Source: Pontibacter amylolyticus
GTDB taxonomy: Bacteria > Bacteroidota > Bacteroidia > Cytophagales > Hymenobacteraceae
Length of the DNA: 64,000 nucleotides
Reading direction: 5' to 3'
Assembly: GCF_014638845.1 (NCBI RefSeq)
Contig: NZ_BMFP01000002.1
Coordinates: forward strand, 452,373-516,372
The notes beneath the pieces are model-generated. The model saw only the letters and a program-made list of their open reading frames with translations, ran no database searches and had not been told where the DNA came from. The translations under genes and the position numbers were made by a program. The stretch's first letter is position 1; each line of letters opens with the position of its first letter. This document shows positions 54,149-61,868 of this stretch, piece by piece.

Positions 54149-55423
54149 ATGCAGAAAGATACAGCCATATTTGACCTGATTGCAAAAGAAAAAGCACGCC
54201 AGACCCACGGCATCGAACTGATCGCGTCCGAGAACTTCGTTTCGGATCAGGTGATGGAGGCGATGGGCAGCGTCATGACCAACAAGTACGCCGAAGGCCT
54301 GCCGGGCAAGCGCTACTATGGTGGTTGCGAGATTGTGGATCAGTCAGAGCAGCTGGCGATCGATCGGGCTAAGGAGCTGTTTGGAGCTAGCTGGGCCAAC
54401 GTGCAGCCGCACTCTGGTGCGCAGGCTAACGCCGCTGTGATGCTCGCCGTATTGCAGCCAGGCGACAAGATCCTGGGCTTTGACCTGTCGCATGGCGGTC
54501 ACCTGACGCATGGTTCTCCTGTTAACTTCTCGGGCAAACTGTATCAGCCAAGTTTCTATGGCGTGGAGCAGGAAACAGGCCTGATCGACTTTGACAAAGT
54601 GGTAGAGACAGCGCGTCGTGAGCAGCCAAAGCTAATCATCTGTGGTGCTTCTGCCTACAGCCGCGACTGGGATTACAAAAAACTGCGTGCCGCCGCCGAC
54701 GAGGTAGGCGCCTTGCTGATGGCGGATATCTCCCATCCGTCCGGACTGATCGCCAAAGGCCTTCTGAACAACCCATTTGAGCATTGCCACATCATCACCA
54801 CGACCACGCACAAAACACTGCGCGGACCAAGAGGCGGTATGATCATGATGGGCAAAGACTTTGAAAACCCATTTGGCATCAAAACTCCGAAAGGCGAAAT
54901 CCGCATGATGTCTTCTTTGCTGGACGGCGCCGTATTCCCAGGCACGCAAGGTGGACCGCTGGAGCACGTGATCGCGGCGAAAGCAGTGGCTTACTACGAG
55001 GCCTTGTCTGATGACTATATGGGCTATATCAAGCAGGTGCAGCAGAATGCACAGGCCATGGCAGCTGCCTTCGTGGAGCGTGGCTACAACATCATCTCTG
55101 GAGGCACAGACAACCACATGATGCTGATCGACCTGCGCACCAAAGGTATAACCGGCAAGCTGGCCGAGAACACACTCGTTAAGGCAGATATCACCATCAA
55201 CAAGAACATGGTGCCTTTTGATGACAAGTCGCCGTTCGTGACCTCAGGTATGCGAGTAGGAACGGCTGCCATAACAACGCGCGGTCTCAAGGAGGCGGAT
55301 ATGGCCCGCATTGTGGAGCTGATCGATGACGTGCTGACAAACAACGAAAACGAAAGCAAAATAGACGCGGTGCGCAAAGAAGTAAACAGCTGGATGAAAG
55401 ACTACCCACTTTTTGCTTATTAA
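54149..55423 (+). CDS. glyA: serine hydroxymethyltransferase
   Basis: A 424-residue PLP enzyme. The N-terminal [27 protein letters not shown], the PLP-lysine segment [13 protein letters not shown] and the C-terminal [13 protein letters not shown] are typical. It converts serine and tetrahydrofolate to glycine and methylene-tetrahydrofolate, supplying one-carbon units that MnmG, also in the window, uses. A frame extension to 54047 overlaps the predicted promoter, so the ATG at 54149 is chosen. It probably heads an operon with tatC and rpiB. Confidence 0.97.
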   Translation: MQKDTAIFDLIAKEKARQTHGIELIASENFVSDQVMEAMGSVMTNKYAEGLPGKRYYGGCEIVDQSEQLAIDRAKELFGASWANVQPHSGAQANAAVMLAVLQPGDKILGFDLSHGGHLTHGSPVNFSGKLYQPSFYGVEQETGLIDFDKVVETARREQPKLIICGASAYSRDWDYKKLRAAADEVGALLMADISHPSGLIAKGLLNNPFEHCHIITTTTHKTLRGPRGGMIMMGKDFENPFGIKTPKGEIRMMSSLLDGAVFPGTQGGPLEHVIAAKAVAYYEALSDDYMGYIKQVQQNAQAMAAAFVERGYNIISGGTDNHMMLIDLRTKGITGKLAENTLVKADITINKNMVPFDDKSPFVTSGMRVGTAAITTRGLKEADMARIVELIDDVLTNNENESKIDAVRKEVNSWMKDYPLFAY

Positions 55424-55456
55424 TCACACCACAAGAGTATCTAAGAGCGACGATTG

Positions 55457-56305
55457 ATGGACCAACCGTACCTGGAAGAAGGAGGAGTAGAGCCGCAGCA
55501 GGAGATGTCCTTTGTGGATCATCTGGAAGAGTTAAGGTGGCACATCATCCGCTCACTCGCCTCTATTCTGATTTTTGCCGTTGCCGCGTTTTTGGCAAAA
55601 GGCTTTGTTTTTCATGATATTATCCTGGCCCCTTCCCGCACAGACTTCCTGAGCTATCGGTTTATGTGCGATGTTGGAAAGTGGATAGGCTCCGATGTGC
55701 TGTGCATAGAGGATCTGGGTTTCACCATCCAAAGCCGGCAGATGAGTGGGCAGTTCTCCATGCACATCATGGTGTCGCTGGTGCTGGGATTGGCCTGCGC
55801 CTTCCCGTATGCCTTCTGGGAGATCTGGCGATTCGTGAAACCTGGCCTGTATCCGCAGGAGCAGCAGAGCTCGCGTGGCGCTGTGTTTTGGGTATCGATC
55901 CTGTTTGCGATGGGCCTGCTGTTTGGCTACTATGTGGTTTCCCCGATCTCGATCAACTTTTTGGCAGGCTATCAGGTAGATCCGTCTATCCTCAACGAGT
56001 TTGACCTTAGCTCCTATATCTCTACGCTCACGACGCTCTGCCTGGCTTGTGCCATCATGTTTGAGCTGCCTGTCATTGTGTATTTCTTCACCAAAGCAGG
56101 CCTGCTCTCGCCGGAAGTGATGAAGCTGTACCGAAGGCATGCCATTGTCGTAATCTTAATTGTGTCAGCGGTCATCACTCCTCCGGATGTGGTCAGTCAG
56201 ATGATCATATCCATTCCACTGATCATCCTGTATGAAGTAAGTATTGGTGTATCGAGAAGGATTATCAAACGCGATTTGAAAAAACTGAACGAAAATAACG
56301 CTTAG
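55457..56305 (+). CDS. tatC: twin-arginine translocase subunit TatC
   Basis: A 282-residue membrane protein with six helices. The N-terminal signal-peptide-binding motif MSFVDHLEELRWHI, the FELPVIVYFFTKAGLLS block with the conserved Glu and the ITPPDVVSQ segment are present. TatC recognises twin-arginine signals and exports folded proteins. No tatA/E is nearby. A TTG three bases upstream is in frame, but the ATG at 55457 is preferred. It follows glyA by 33 bases. Confidence 0.95.
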   Translation: MDQPYLEEGGVEPQQEMSFVDHLEELRWHIIRSLASILIFAVAAFLAKGFVFHDIILAPSRTDFLSYRFMCDVGKWIGSDVLCIEDLGFTIQSRQMSGQFSMHIMVSLVLGLACAFPYAFWEIWRFVKPGLYPQEQQSSRGAVFWVSILFAMGLLFGYYVVSPISINFLAGYQVDPSILNEFDLSSYISTLTTLCLACAIMFELPVIVYFFTKAGLLSPEVMKLYRRHAIVVILIVSAVITPPDVVSQMIISIPLIILYEVSIGVSRRIIKRDLKKLNENNA

Positions 56306-56309
56306 AACA

Positions 56310-56747
56310 ATGGGATATAAAATAGCGATTGGCGGCGACCATGCCGGTTTTACTTACAAAAACCTGCTGAAAGAACAGCTAACGGCAGCCGGTCATGAAG
56401 TAACAGACTTCGGTCCTGGATCAGACGCTTCGGTGGACTATCCGGATCATGTGCACCCGCTTGCGAAGGCTGTGGTAAACAAAGAAGCTGATTTTGGAAT
56501 CCTGATCTGCGGCAGCGGAAACGGGGTGGCCATGACAGCCAATAAGTACCAGGAGATACGGGCGGCCCTTTGCTGGCAGACCGAGCTGGCCAAACTTTCC
56601 CGGGAGCACAACAATGCCAACATCCTCTGTATACCTGCCCGCTTTGTGTCGCAGGAGGTAGCCGCTGATATGACACGCGTGTTTCTGGAGACAGCGTTTG
56701 AGGGCGGACGCCACCAGAACCGGGTAGACAAGATTCCGGTTTGCTAA
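56310..56747 (+). CDS. rpiB: ribose 5-phosphate isomerase B
   Basis: A 145-residue LacAB/RpiB-family isomerase. GGDHAGFTYKN, the catalytic-Cys segment LICGSGNGVAMTANK and the C-terminal RVFLETAFEGGRHQNRVDKI match the family. It interconverts ribose 5-phosphate and ribulose 5-phosphate. It starts four bases after the tatC stop, so it is co-transcribed. Confidence 0.96.
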   Translation: MGYKIAIGGDHAGFTYKNLLKEQLTAAGHEVTDFGPGSDASVDYPDHVHPLAKAVVNKEADFGILICGSGNGVAMTANKYQEIRAALCWQTELAKLSREHNNANILCIPARFVSQEVAADMTRVFLETAFEGGRHQNRVDKIPVC

Positions 56748-56763
56748 GTCAGGTATAGCCTGT

Positions 56764-58170
56764 TTAGCGGGCTTTCTTATAGACTGCCGCTGTTTTCGTG
56801 GGTGCATAGCCTTCGAAAACGGACGGCAGTTTGTGTTTCAGCTGCGGCATAAGTCCCACCTGGTCTACAATGTACTCCGGAGTCTCCTGGCGGAAATTCT
56901 GGTAGAGATCATACACGGCCTGGTACTCATTGAGTCGGCCGAAGTGGCGTTGCGACAGCTGCCAGTTCAGGTATGGCGTCGCCAGCTTGTTATGCTCATA
57001 GTAGCTCAGGTCGTCGCCCAGCACCAAAACAGAGCTGCCTTTAACTTCTCCGCTCGCACCGCCCTCCGGAAGCAGTAATTGGGAGTCATCTATCTTCACA
57101 AAGGACGCTATACCCAGGGGTTGCCGGTAGCGGATGAGCAACACCCCACCCAGCAGGATAAAAAATAGCAGGTTCAATATCCACTTCTTGATGCGGCTTG
57201 TAAACAGAAACTCGCCAAAATAGGCAATGGGAGGCAGTATGACCACAAATGAGCCAACTGACAGTTCATGACGTGTCACCAACACCAAAACGCTCACCAC
57301 GAGCCATACCGTCATGAGTTGCTGAAACTTGCCCTGGAACACGAGGCGCTGCGGCAGCGAAGTGGTGCTGATGAGCGAGAGGAGCAGGATGGCTGCGGGA
57401 AGTGCCAGCGCCAGGGCCAGGTGTGCCGGCGGTACCAAAGGGTTGATGCCAAACTGCCAGGACTGCAGCAGGTGCATTTCCACAAACTGAGAAGCTGTGT
57501 TGGTGTACAGGTAGTAGGTAAACAGCACGGCATATGGGAAGGCAAAGCCGCACAGCATCAGCAGGAAGCTTCTGAATGTGTTGGAGGCGAAGAGTACCAC
57601 CCCAAAGGCCGCCACCAGCAGAAACTGGGCCAGTGGCAGGTAGCTGAGCGCCGCAAGTCCCACCATAAAGCCCCCGACAAACAGGCGGTTGTTTTCAAAA
57701 CCCTCCCGCGAGATGGTGATTATATAAGGGAGCGACAGAATAAGGAACGTATTGCCGATCAATAGCGGCGTCAGCATGTCAAACTCAAACGTAAGGCTGC
57801 CCATAAGCAGGTAAAGCAAGGCCGGAATGTAGCCCTTGCCGGCGTATACCTGGTGCCGGTTGAGCGTCACATTGAACATGATCGCCTGAAAGAGCAGCAG
57901 TAGCGTAGCCACGATCCGGTAACTCAGGTATGAGCGCCCCGCTATCACATCGATCGTCCAGTATACGAAGGCCGAAAGCGGTGCTGTGGTGTCGTAAATA
58001 TCGCTGTACATGGCAAAACCACCCGCCATGCGCTCCCCTACCAGCATATGCAGCAGCTCAGATGAGGTAGCAGGTATACCCAAAAAGAGAAGAGGCAACC
58101 GGATAGCCAGGAACAGTAATACCAGCAAAAATAAGCGGGAAGGCAGTATGCTTCGGAAGTAACTAATCAA
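56764..58170 (-). CDS. polytopic membrane protein, DUF6427-like
   Basis: A 468-residue protein with about ten or eleven hydrophobic helices and a soluble C-terminal domain of about 100 residues (SSVLVLGDDLSYYEHNKLATPYLNW, QETPEYIVDQVGLMP). The first loop (GERMAGGFAMYSDIYDTTAPL) recalls glycosyltransferase-family membrane proteins, and the overall look fits DUF6427 of Cytophagales, a recalled and uncertain match. No ATG lies near the first helix; a TTG at 58170, with an in-frame stop just upstream, is the probable start. It converges on rpiB. Confidence 0.75.
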   Translation of the reverse strand: MISYFRSILPSRLFLLVLLFLAIRLPLLFLGIPATSSELLHMLVGERMAGGFAMYSDIYDTTAPLSAFVYWTIDVIAGRSYLSYRIVATLLLLFQAIMFNVTLNRHQVYAGKGYIPALLYLLMGSLTFEFDMLTPLLIGNTFLILSLPYIITISREGFENNRLFVGGFMVGLAALSYLPLAQFLLVAAFGVVLFASNTFRSFLLMLCGFAFPYAVLFTYYLYTNTASQFVEMHLLQSWQFGINPLVPPAHLALALALPAAILLLSLISTTSLPQRLVFQGKFQQLMTVWLVVSVLVLVTRHELSVGSFVVILPPIAYFGEFLFTSRIKKWILNLLFFILLGGVLLIRYRQPLGIASFVKIDDSQLLLPEGGASGEVKGSSVLVLGDDLSYYEHNKLATPYLNWQLSQRHFGRLNEYQAVYDLYQNFRQETPEYIVDQVGLMPQLKHKLPSVFEGYAPTKTAAVYKKAR

Positions 58171-58273
58171 AGGAAGACGGAGTTAGAAAGAACTATACAC
58201 CAGCCTGGGCCGAAATGAGTACGGCACAATTGGGGTAAAAATGCGAAATTAATATGATATTTGCATCTTCAAT

Positions 58274-58669
58274 ATGGAAAGTAAAAGACAACAGAAATTT
58301 TCGCGCCTTATTCAGAAGGAGTTGGCAGAGGTCTTCCAGCGGGAAGTGCCACACTTGTTCGGAGGCGCCTATATATCGGTAAGCGTAGTGCGTGTGTCGC
58401 CCGATCTGGGACTGGCGCGTGTATACCTGAGCGTGATGAACGCCAAGGACGGCAACGAGATGCTCCTGCAGGAACTGCGGGTCAATACCAAGACGATCCG
58501 CCACCTGCTGGCGCAGCGTATTAAGAGCCAGGTACGGGTAGTGCCTGAGCTCGTGTTCTTTCTGGACGATACCGCTGAGTACTCCGCTAAGATCGACAAA
58601 CTATTTGCCAACCTCGACATACCGCCTGCTCCCGAGGAAGACGAGGAGGACGACACCTATACCCGCTAA
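58274..58669 (+). CDS. rbfA: 30S ribosome-binding factor A
   Basis: A 131-residue KH-fold protein with the family opening KRQQKFSRLIQKELAEVFQ and the core VSPDLGLARVYLSVM, then RHLLAQRIKSQVRVVPELVFFLDDT. RbfA assists late 30S maturation. The C-terminus is a short acidic tail. It is 17 bases upstream of a methyltransferase gene. Confidence 0.95.
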   Translation: MESKRQQKFSRLIQKELAEVFQREVPHLFGGAYISVSVVRVSPDLGLARVYLSVMNAKDGNEMLLQELRVNTKTIRHLLAQRIKSQVRVVPELVFFLDDTAEYSAKIDKLFANLDIPPAPEEDEEDDTYTR

Positions 58670-58686
58670 GAAGCAGCAACACCCTT

Positions 58687-59496
58687 ATGCAGTACGACCC
58701 GATCAAACGCGTGCTGGGCGATGTTTTTAACAAGACCCCTTTCCTGCGCCGCGTATTTTACAACCTGCTGGACCTGCTCCTGCTGCGTGCCTGGCACGTG
58801 CACAAGGAGTTGCGCGAGTGGGCCGCCAACCGCAAAAACTCAGAGCAGCACATACTCGATGCGGGCTCCGGCTTCGGACAGTATACCTATTGGCTCTCGA
58901 GCCAGAGCAGCAAGTGGAGCATACTGGCCGTTGACGTGAAGGAAGAGCAGATTTCTGACAGCAACCGCTTTTTCAGAGCCATCGGGCGGCAGAACGTGCT
59001 GTTTCGTATTGGCGATCTGGTTAAGTACCGCGAGGAAAACACCTACGACCTGATCCTGTCAGTGGATGTGATGGAGCATATTCTGGAGGATGTGGAAGTG
59101 TTCCGTAACTTCCAGGCATCGCTGGTGCCGGGTGGCATGCTGGTGATCTCCACCCCCTCTGACCAGGGAGGCTCGGACGTGCACGGCGACGATGAAACGT
59201 CGTTTATAGAGGAACACGTACGCGACGGTTATAATATCCGCGAAATTCAGGACAAGCTTTTCTCGGCCGGCTTCAGCAAAGTGGAGGCACGTTATTCTTA
59301 TGGCAAGCCGGGGCAAATCTCGTGGCGGCTGTCCATGAAGTACCCGCTCCTGATGTTGAATACATCGAAGGCGTTCTTTATTCTGCTGCCATTCTATTAT
59401 CTGATCACGTTTCCGATCAGTTTGGTATTAAACTGGCTTGATGTGAACGGCAAGCACGACTCTGGCACCGGCCTGATCGTGAAAGCCTGGAAATAA
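58687..59496 (+). CDS. class I SAM-dependent methyltransferase
   Basis: A 269-residue protein with motif I DAGSGFGQYTYW, acidic LAVDVKEEQI (motif II) and LILSVDVMEHILED. C-terminal hydrophobic segments (AFFILLPFYYLITFPISLVL) suggest membrane association. It follows rbfA closely. The substrate is unknown; lipid, quinone or cell-envelope glycan are all possible. Confidence 0.88.
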   Translation: MQYDPIKRVLGDVFNKTPFLRRVFYNLLDLLLLRAWHVHKELREWAANRKNSEQHILDAGSGFGQYTYWLSSQSSKWSILAVDVKEEQISDSNRFFRAIGRQNVLFRIGDLVKYREENTYDLILSVDVMEHILEDVEVFRNFQASLVPGGMLVISTPSDQGGSDVHGDDETSFIEEHVRDGYNIREIQDKLFSAGFSKVEARYSYGKPGQISWRLSMKYPLLMLNTSKAFFILLPFYYLITFPISLVLNWLDVNGKHDSGTGLIVKAWK

Positions 59497-59497
59497 A

Positions 59498-59563
59498 TTT
59501 AATTGTTGATGGCTTAATTGTTAAATGGTTAAATTGCTAATTGTTGATTGTTAAATTGTTGAT
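59498..59563. repeat. intergenic TTAATTGTTG-type repeat, copy 2
   Basis: Several units of TTAATTGTT, TTAAATGG and TTGTTGATTGTT lie in tandem. The TGGcTtAATTG core resembles the copy at 9356. The GTTGATTGTT units are complementary to the AACAATC array 100 bases further on. Confidence 0.55.
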
Positions 59564-59664
59564 CCCACAAATAATTAAATTGCTGGGAAGGCAGGAAAAG
59601 ATCAAAGACCAGATGTCACATCAACAAGGTATAGCCGCCAGCCAACAAAATTATTTTTTGTAAG

Positions 59665-59709
59665 AACAATCAACAATCAACAATCAACAATCAACAATCA
59701 ACAATCAAC
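59665..59709. repeat. AACAATC tandem heptamer array
   Basis: Six perfect units of AACAATC plus a partial one occupy 59665-59709. Together with 59498-59563 they form complementary arms that could fold back across about 100 bases. It is a short tandem repeat, not a CRISPR array, since there are no spacers. Confidence 0.85.
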
Positions 59710-59737
59710 CTTTAGCCTAAGCGCCTATACCTGCTAA

Positions 59738-60961
59738 ATGAACGTCCCTTATCTCATAGCGAAGCGTTATTTTTTCTCTAAGAAGAAGAGGAACATCATC
59801 AGCATTATCTCCAACATTGCCATGATCGGGGTGGCGGTGGGAACGGCGGCGCTCATCATCGTGCTGTCGGTGTTCAACGGCCTCGAAGACCTTATCCGGA
59901 CCATCTACACCAGCTTTGACCCAAACCTGAAGATATCGGCTGCGGAAGGCAAGTCTTTTGAGACGGATACCGAGTTTATGAACCGCATACGCCGCACGCC
60001 TGGCGTGGCACTGGTGACAGAGGTGATCGAGGACAATGCGCTGCTGCGTTACAACGACCGCCAAATGGTGGTGAAGGTAAAGGGCGTGAGCGAAAACTTC
60101 TTTGAGCAGAACAAAATTGGCTCTTCGGTGGTGGAGGGTCACTATAACCTGTATGCCAACGATAATTACTATGCCCTGGTCGGGCGGGGGGTGCAGTACC
60201 AGCTATCCATCCGGACGAGCAATGAGTTCACGAACATGCAGTTCATGTACCCGCGCAATACCAAGTTCAATCCACTCAACCCCGAAGGAGCTTTCAAATC
60301 ATTGCAGATAACGCCTGGCGGGGTGTTTGCCATCGAGCGGCAGTACGACGACGCCTATGTGTTTGTGCCCATCCAGTTTGCGGAGGAACTCATGGAGTAC
60401 GGCCGGCGGCGTACGGCCATCGAGATCAAGGTAGAGAACGGGCAACGCATTGAGACGGTGAAACGCGCCTTGCAGAAGGTGCTGGGCGAGGGCTTCCTGG
60501 TACAGAACAGCGACGAGCAACACACGAGCCTGTTGCGTGCCGTCAAGGTCGAGAAGCTCTTTGTGTTCATCACCTTCGCCTTTATTCTGCTCATCGCCTC
60601 GCTCAACATCTTTTTCTCCCTCTCCATGCTGGTGATCGACAAGAAAAAGGACATTGCCGTGCTAGCCTCCATGGGCGCTACAAAAGAGCAGATCCGCAAC
60701 ATATTCCTGTTTGAGGGGGCGCTGGTCGCCTTTATCGGGGCTTCGTACGGTCTGTCGCTGGGAATGCTGATCGCCAACCTTCAGCAGACCTTCGGCATTG
60801 TTTCGATGGGTATGGCCACGTCGGTCGTCGACTCCTACCCTGTCAAGCTTGTGTTGATGGACTTTGTGCTGACGGGGGCCGCTATTGTGATCATTACCAT
60901 GCTGGTGTCCATACGCCCTGCCCGCAAAGCGGCTGCCATGTCCGTGCGCGACAACCTGTAA
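59738..60961 (+). CDS. FtsX-type ABC transporter permease (LolC/E-like)
   Basis: A 407-residue permease with four transmembrane segments, at about residues 22-48 and three in the C-terminal third. The MacB-type periplasmic domain lies between them, and the C-terminal FtsX domain (KKKDIAVLASMGATKEQIRNIF) is clear. It resembles LolC/E of lipoprotein release or FtsX-like exporters; the ATPase is not encoded here. The stop TAA is directly followed by AGGTATAG. Confidence 0.9.
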   Translation: MNVPYLIAKRYFFSKKKRNIISIISNIAMIGVAVGTAALIIVLSVFNGLEDLIRTIYTSFDPNLKISAAEGKSFETDTEFMNRIRRTPGVALVTEVIEDNALLRYNDRQMVVKVKGVSENFFEQNKIGSSVVEGHYNLYANDNYYALVGRGVQYQLSIRTSNEFTNMQFMYPRNTKFNPLNPEGAFKSLQITPGGVFAIERQYDDAYVFVPIQFAEELMEYGRRRTAIEIKVENGQRIETVKRALQKVLGEGFLVQNSDEQHTSLLRAVKVEKLFVFITFAFILLIASLNIFFSLSMLVIDKKKDIAVLASMGATKEQIRNIFLFEGALVAFIGASYGLSLGMLIANLQQTFGIVSMGMATSVVDSYPVKLVLMDFVLTGAAIVIITMLVSIRPARKAAAMSVRDNL

Positions 60962-61010
60962 GGTATAGCCGCTCCTATTCCCTTTCGCTTCGAGCTTCAA
61001 ACCCCTTATC

Positions 61011-61688
61011 ATGAAAGCTCTGCTACTGCTTTTCCTGCTTCTCGTGTCCGGCTGCTCCACAGTGGAGACTGATACAGCTATCGCAGAAGTTGCCTCAGGT
61101 ATACCGCTAACCGAAACAGAAGCCTATACCTCTGCTAATAGGAAAATCCGTTTCCTGTGGCGTGAGCAGGTATACGACGCCGGACTGCAGGACTCAGTGA
61201 GCACGATTGTGATCGACCAGGCATTAGCTGATCAGCTGACCGATGCTGAACGGGCGGCTTTGGGCTATGTCGTTACTTTTATAGGTAGTGCGTGCGAGTG
61301 GGATGGTGAGGCGAACGAGGAACTCAGCAACCTGAAATGCAGGGCACTCACGGCGCTAGACCTGGGTTACCAGTGCTCCGACCAACACCTTGGCTTTCTG
61401 CAAAACTGGTTTCGAAACGATCAGGACGTGCTGGCCCGCCTGGCCTCCTGCCCGCGGGTACCCTTTACTGCCTCCAGCCAGCAAACATTCAACGAGGTAT
61501 ACCTGACTACCCAAGGGGACAAGATTCAGGTATGGTTTAGTGCAAGCGGCGTGAACGTGCCCATGAATGTTTCCTGGCAGTGGACGGAGGAGAACGATTT
61601 CCTGGTTCAAGATGATGCGATTAGCCTGGTGAAAGTTGATCAGTCGGAGGTGGTGAGAGGCGAATTGGGGCTGGAGAAAGGACTTTAG
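61011..61688 (+). CDS. hypothetical lipoprotein, 225 residues
   Basis: A lipoprotein signal ends in VSGC (Cys 15). The mature protein has about four Cys (SACEW, NLKCR, YQCSD, ASCPR) that may form disulfides in the periplasm and a C-terminal beta stretch. I do not recognise a family. An inverted repeat follows the stop. Confidence 0.72.
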   Translation: MKALLLLFLLLVSGCSTVETDTAIAEVASGIPLTETEAYTSANRKIRFLWREQVYDAGLQDSVSTIVIDQALADQLTDAERAALGYVVTFIGSACEWDGEANEELSNLKCRALTALDLGYQCSDQHLGFLQNWFRNDQDVLARLASCPRVPFTASSQQTFNEVYLTTQGDKIQVWFSASGVNVPMNVSWQWTEENDFLVQDDAISLVKVDQSEVVRGELGLEKGL

Positions 61689-61696
61689 CGTGAACA

Positions 61697-61724
61697 TCAA
61701 TATATAGGGACTCCTATATATTGA
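61697..61724 (+). terminator. inverted repeat, weak terminator
   Basis: A 12-bp A/T-rich stem (TCAATATATAGG / CCTATATATTGA) around GACT, directly after the lipoprotein gene. The T-run is absent, so its strength as a terminator is doubtful. Confidence 0.5.
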
Positions 61725-61839
61725 GATTAAAAGTCTTTAATGTGTTACAACTGGTAATAGGGTGCTGGGAATATGAAAATATTTTGATTCCGGGCGCCAT
61801 TTTCAAGCGTTTCAGGTAGGAAATCAGGTGTTTTTTGGA

Positions 61840-61847
61840 TAAATTTG
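61840..61847 (+). promoter_or_regulatory. candidate -7 box of the SNF2 gene
   Basis: TAAATTTG fits TAnnTTTG, 22 bases before the ATG at 61869. No clear -33 element. Confidence 0.4.
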
Positions 61848-61868
61848 GAGTCCTAAAATTGTACCTGT

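Noticed and set aside
59665..59709. CRISPR-like array
   Set aside because: Units are 7 bases with no spacers and no cas genes are nearby.
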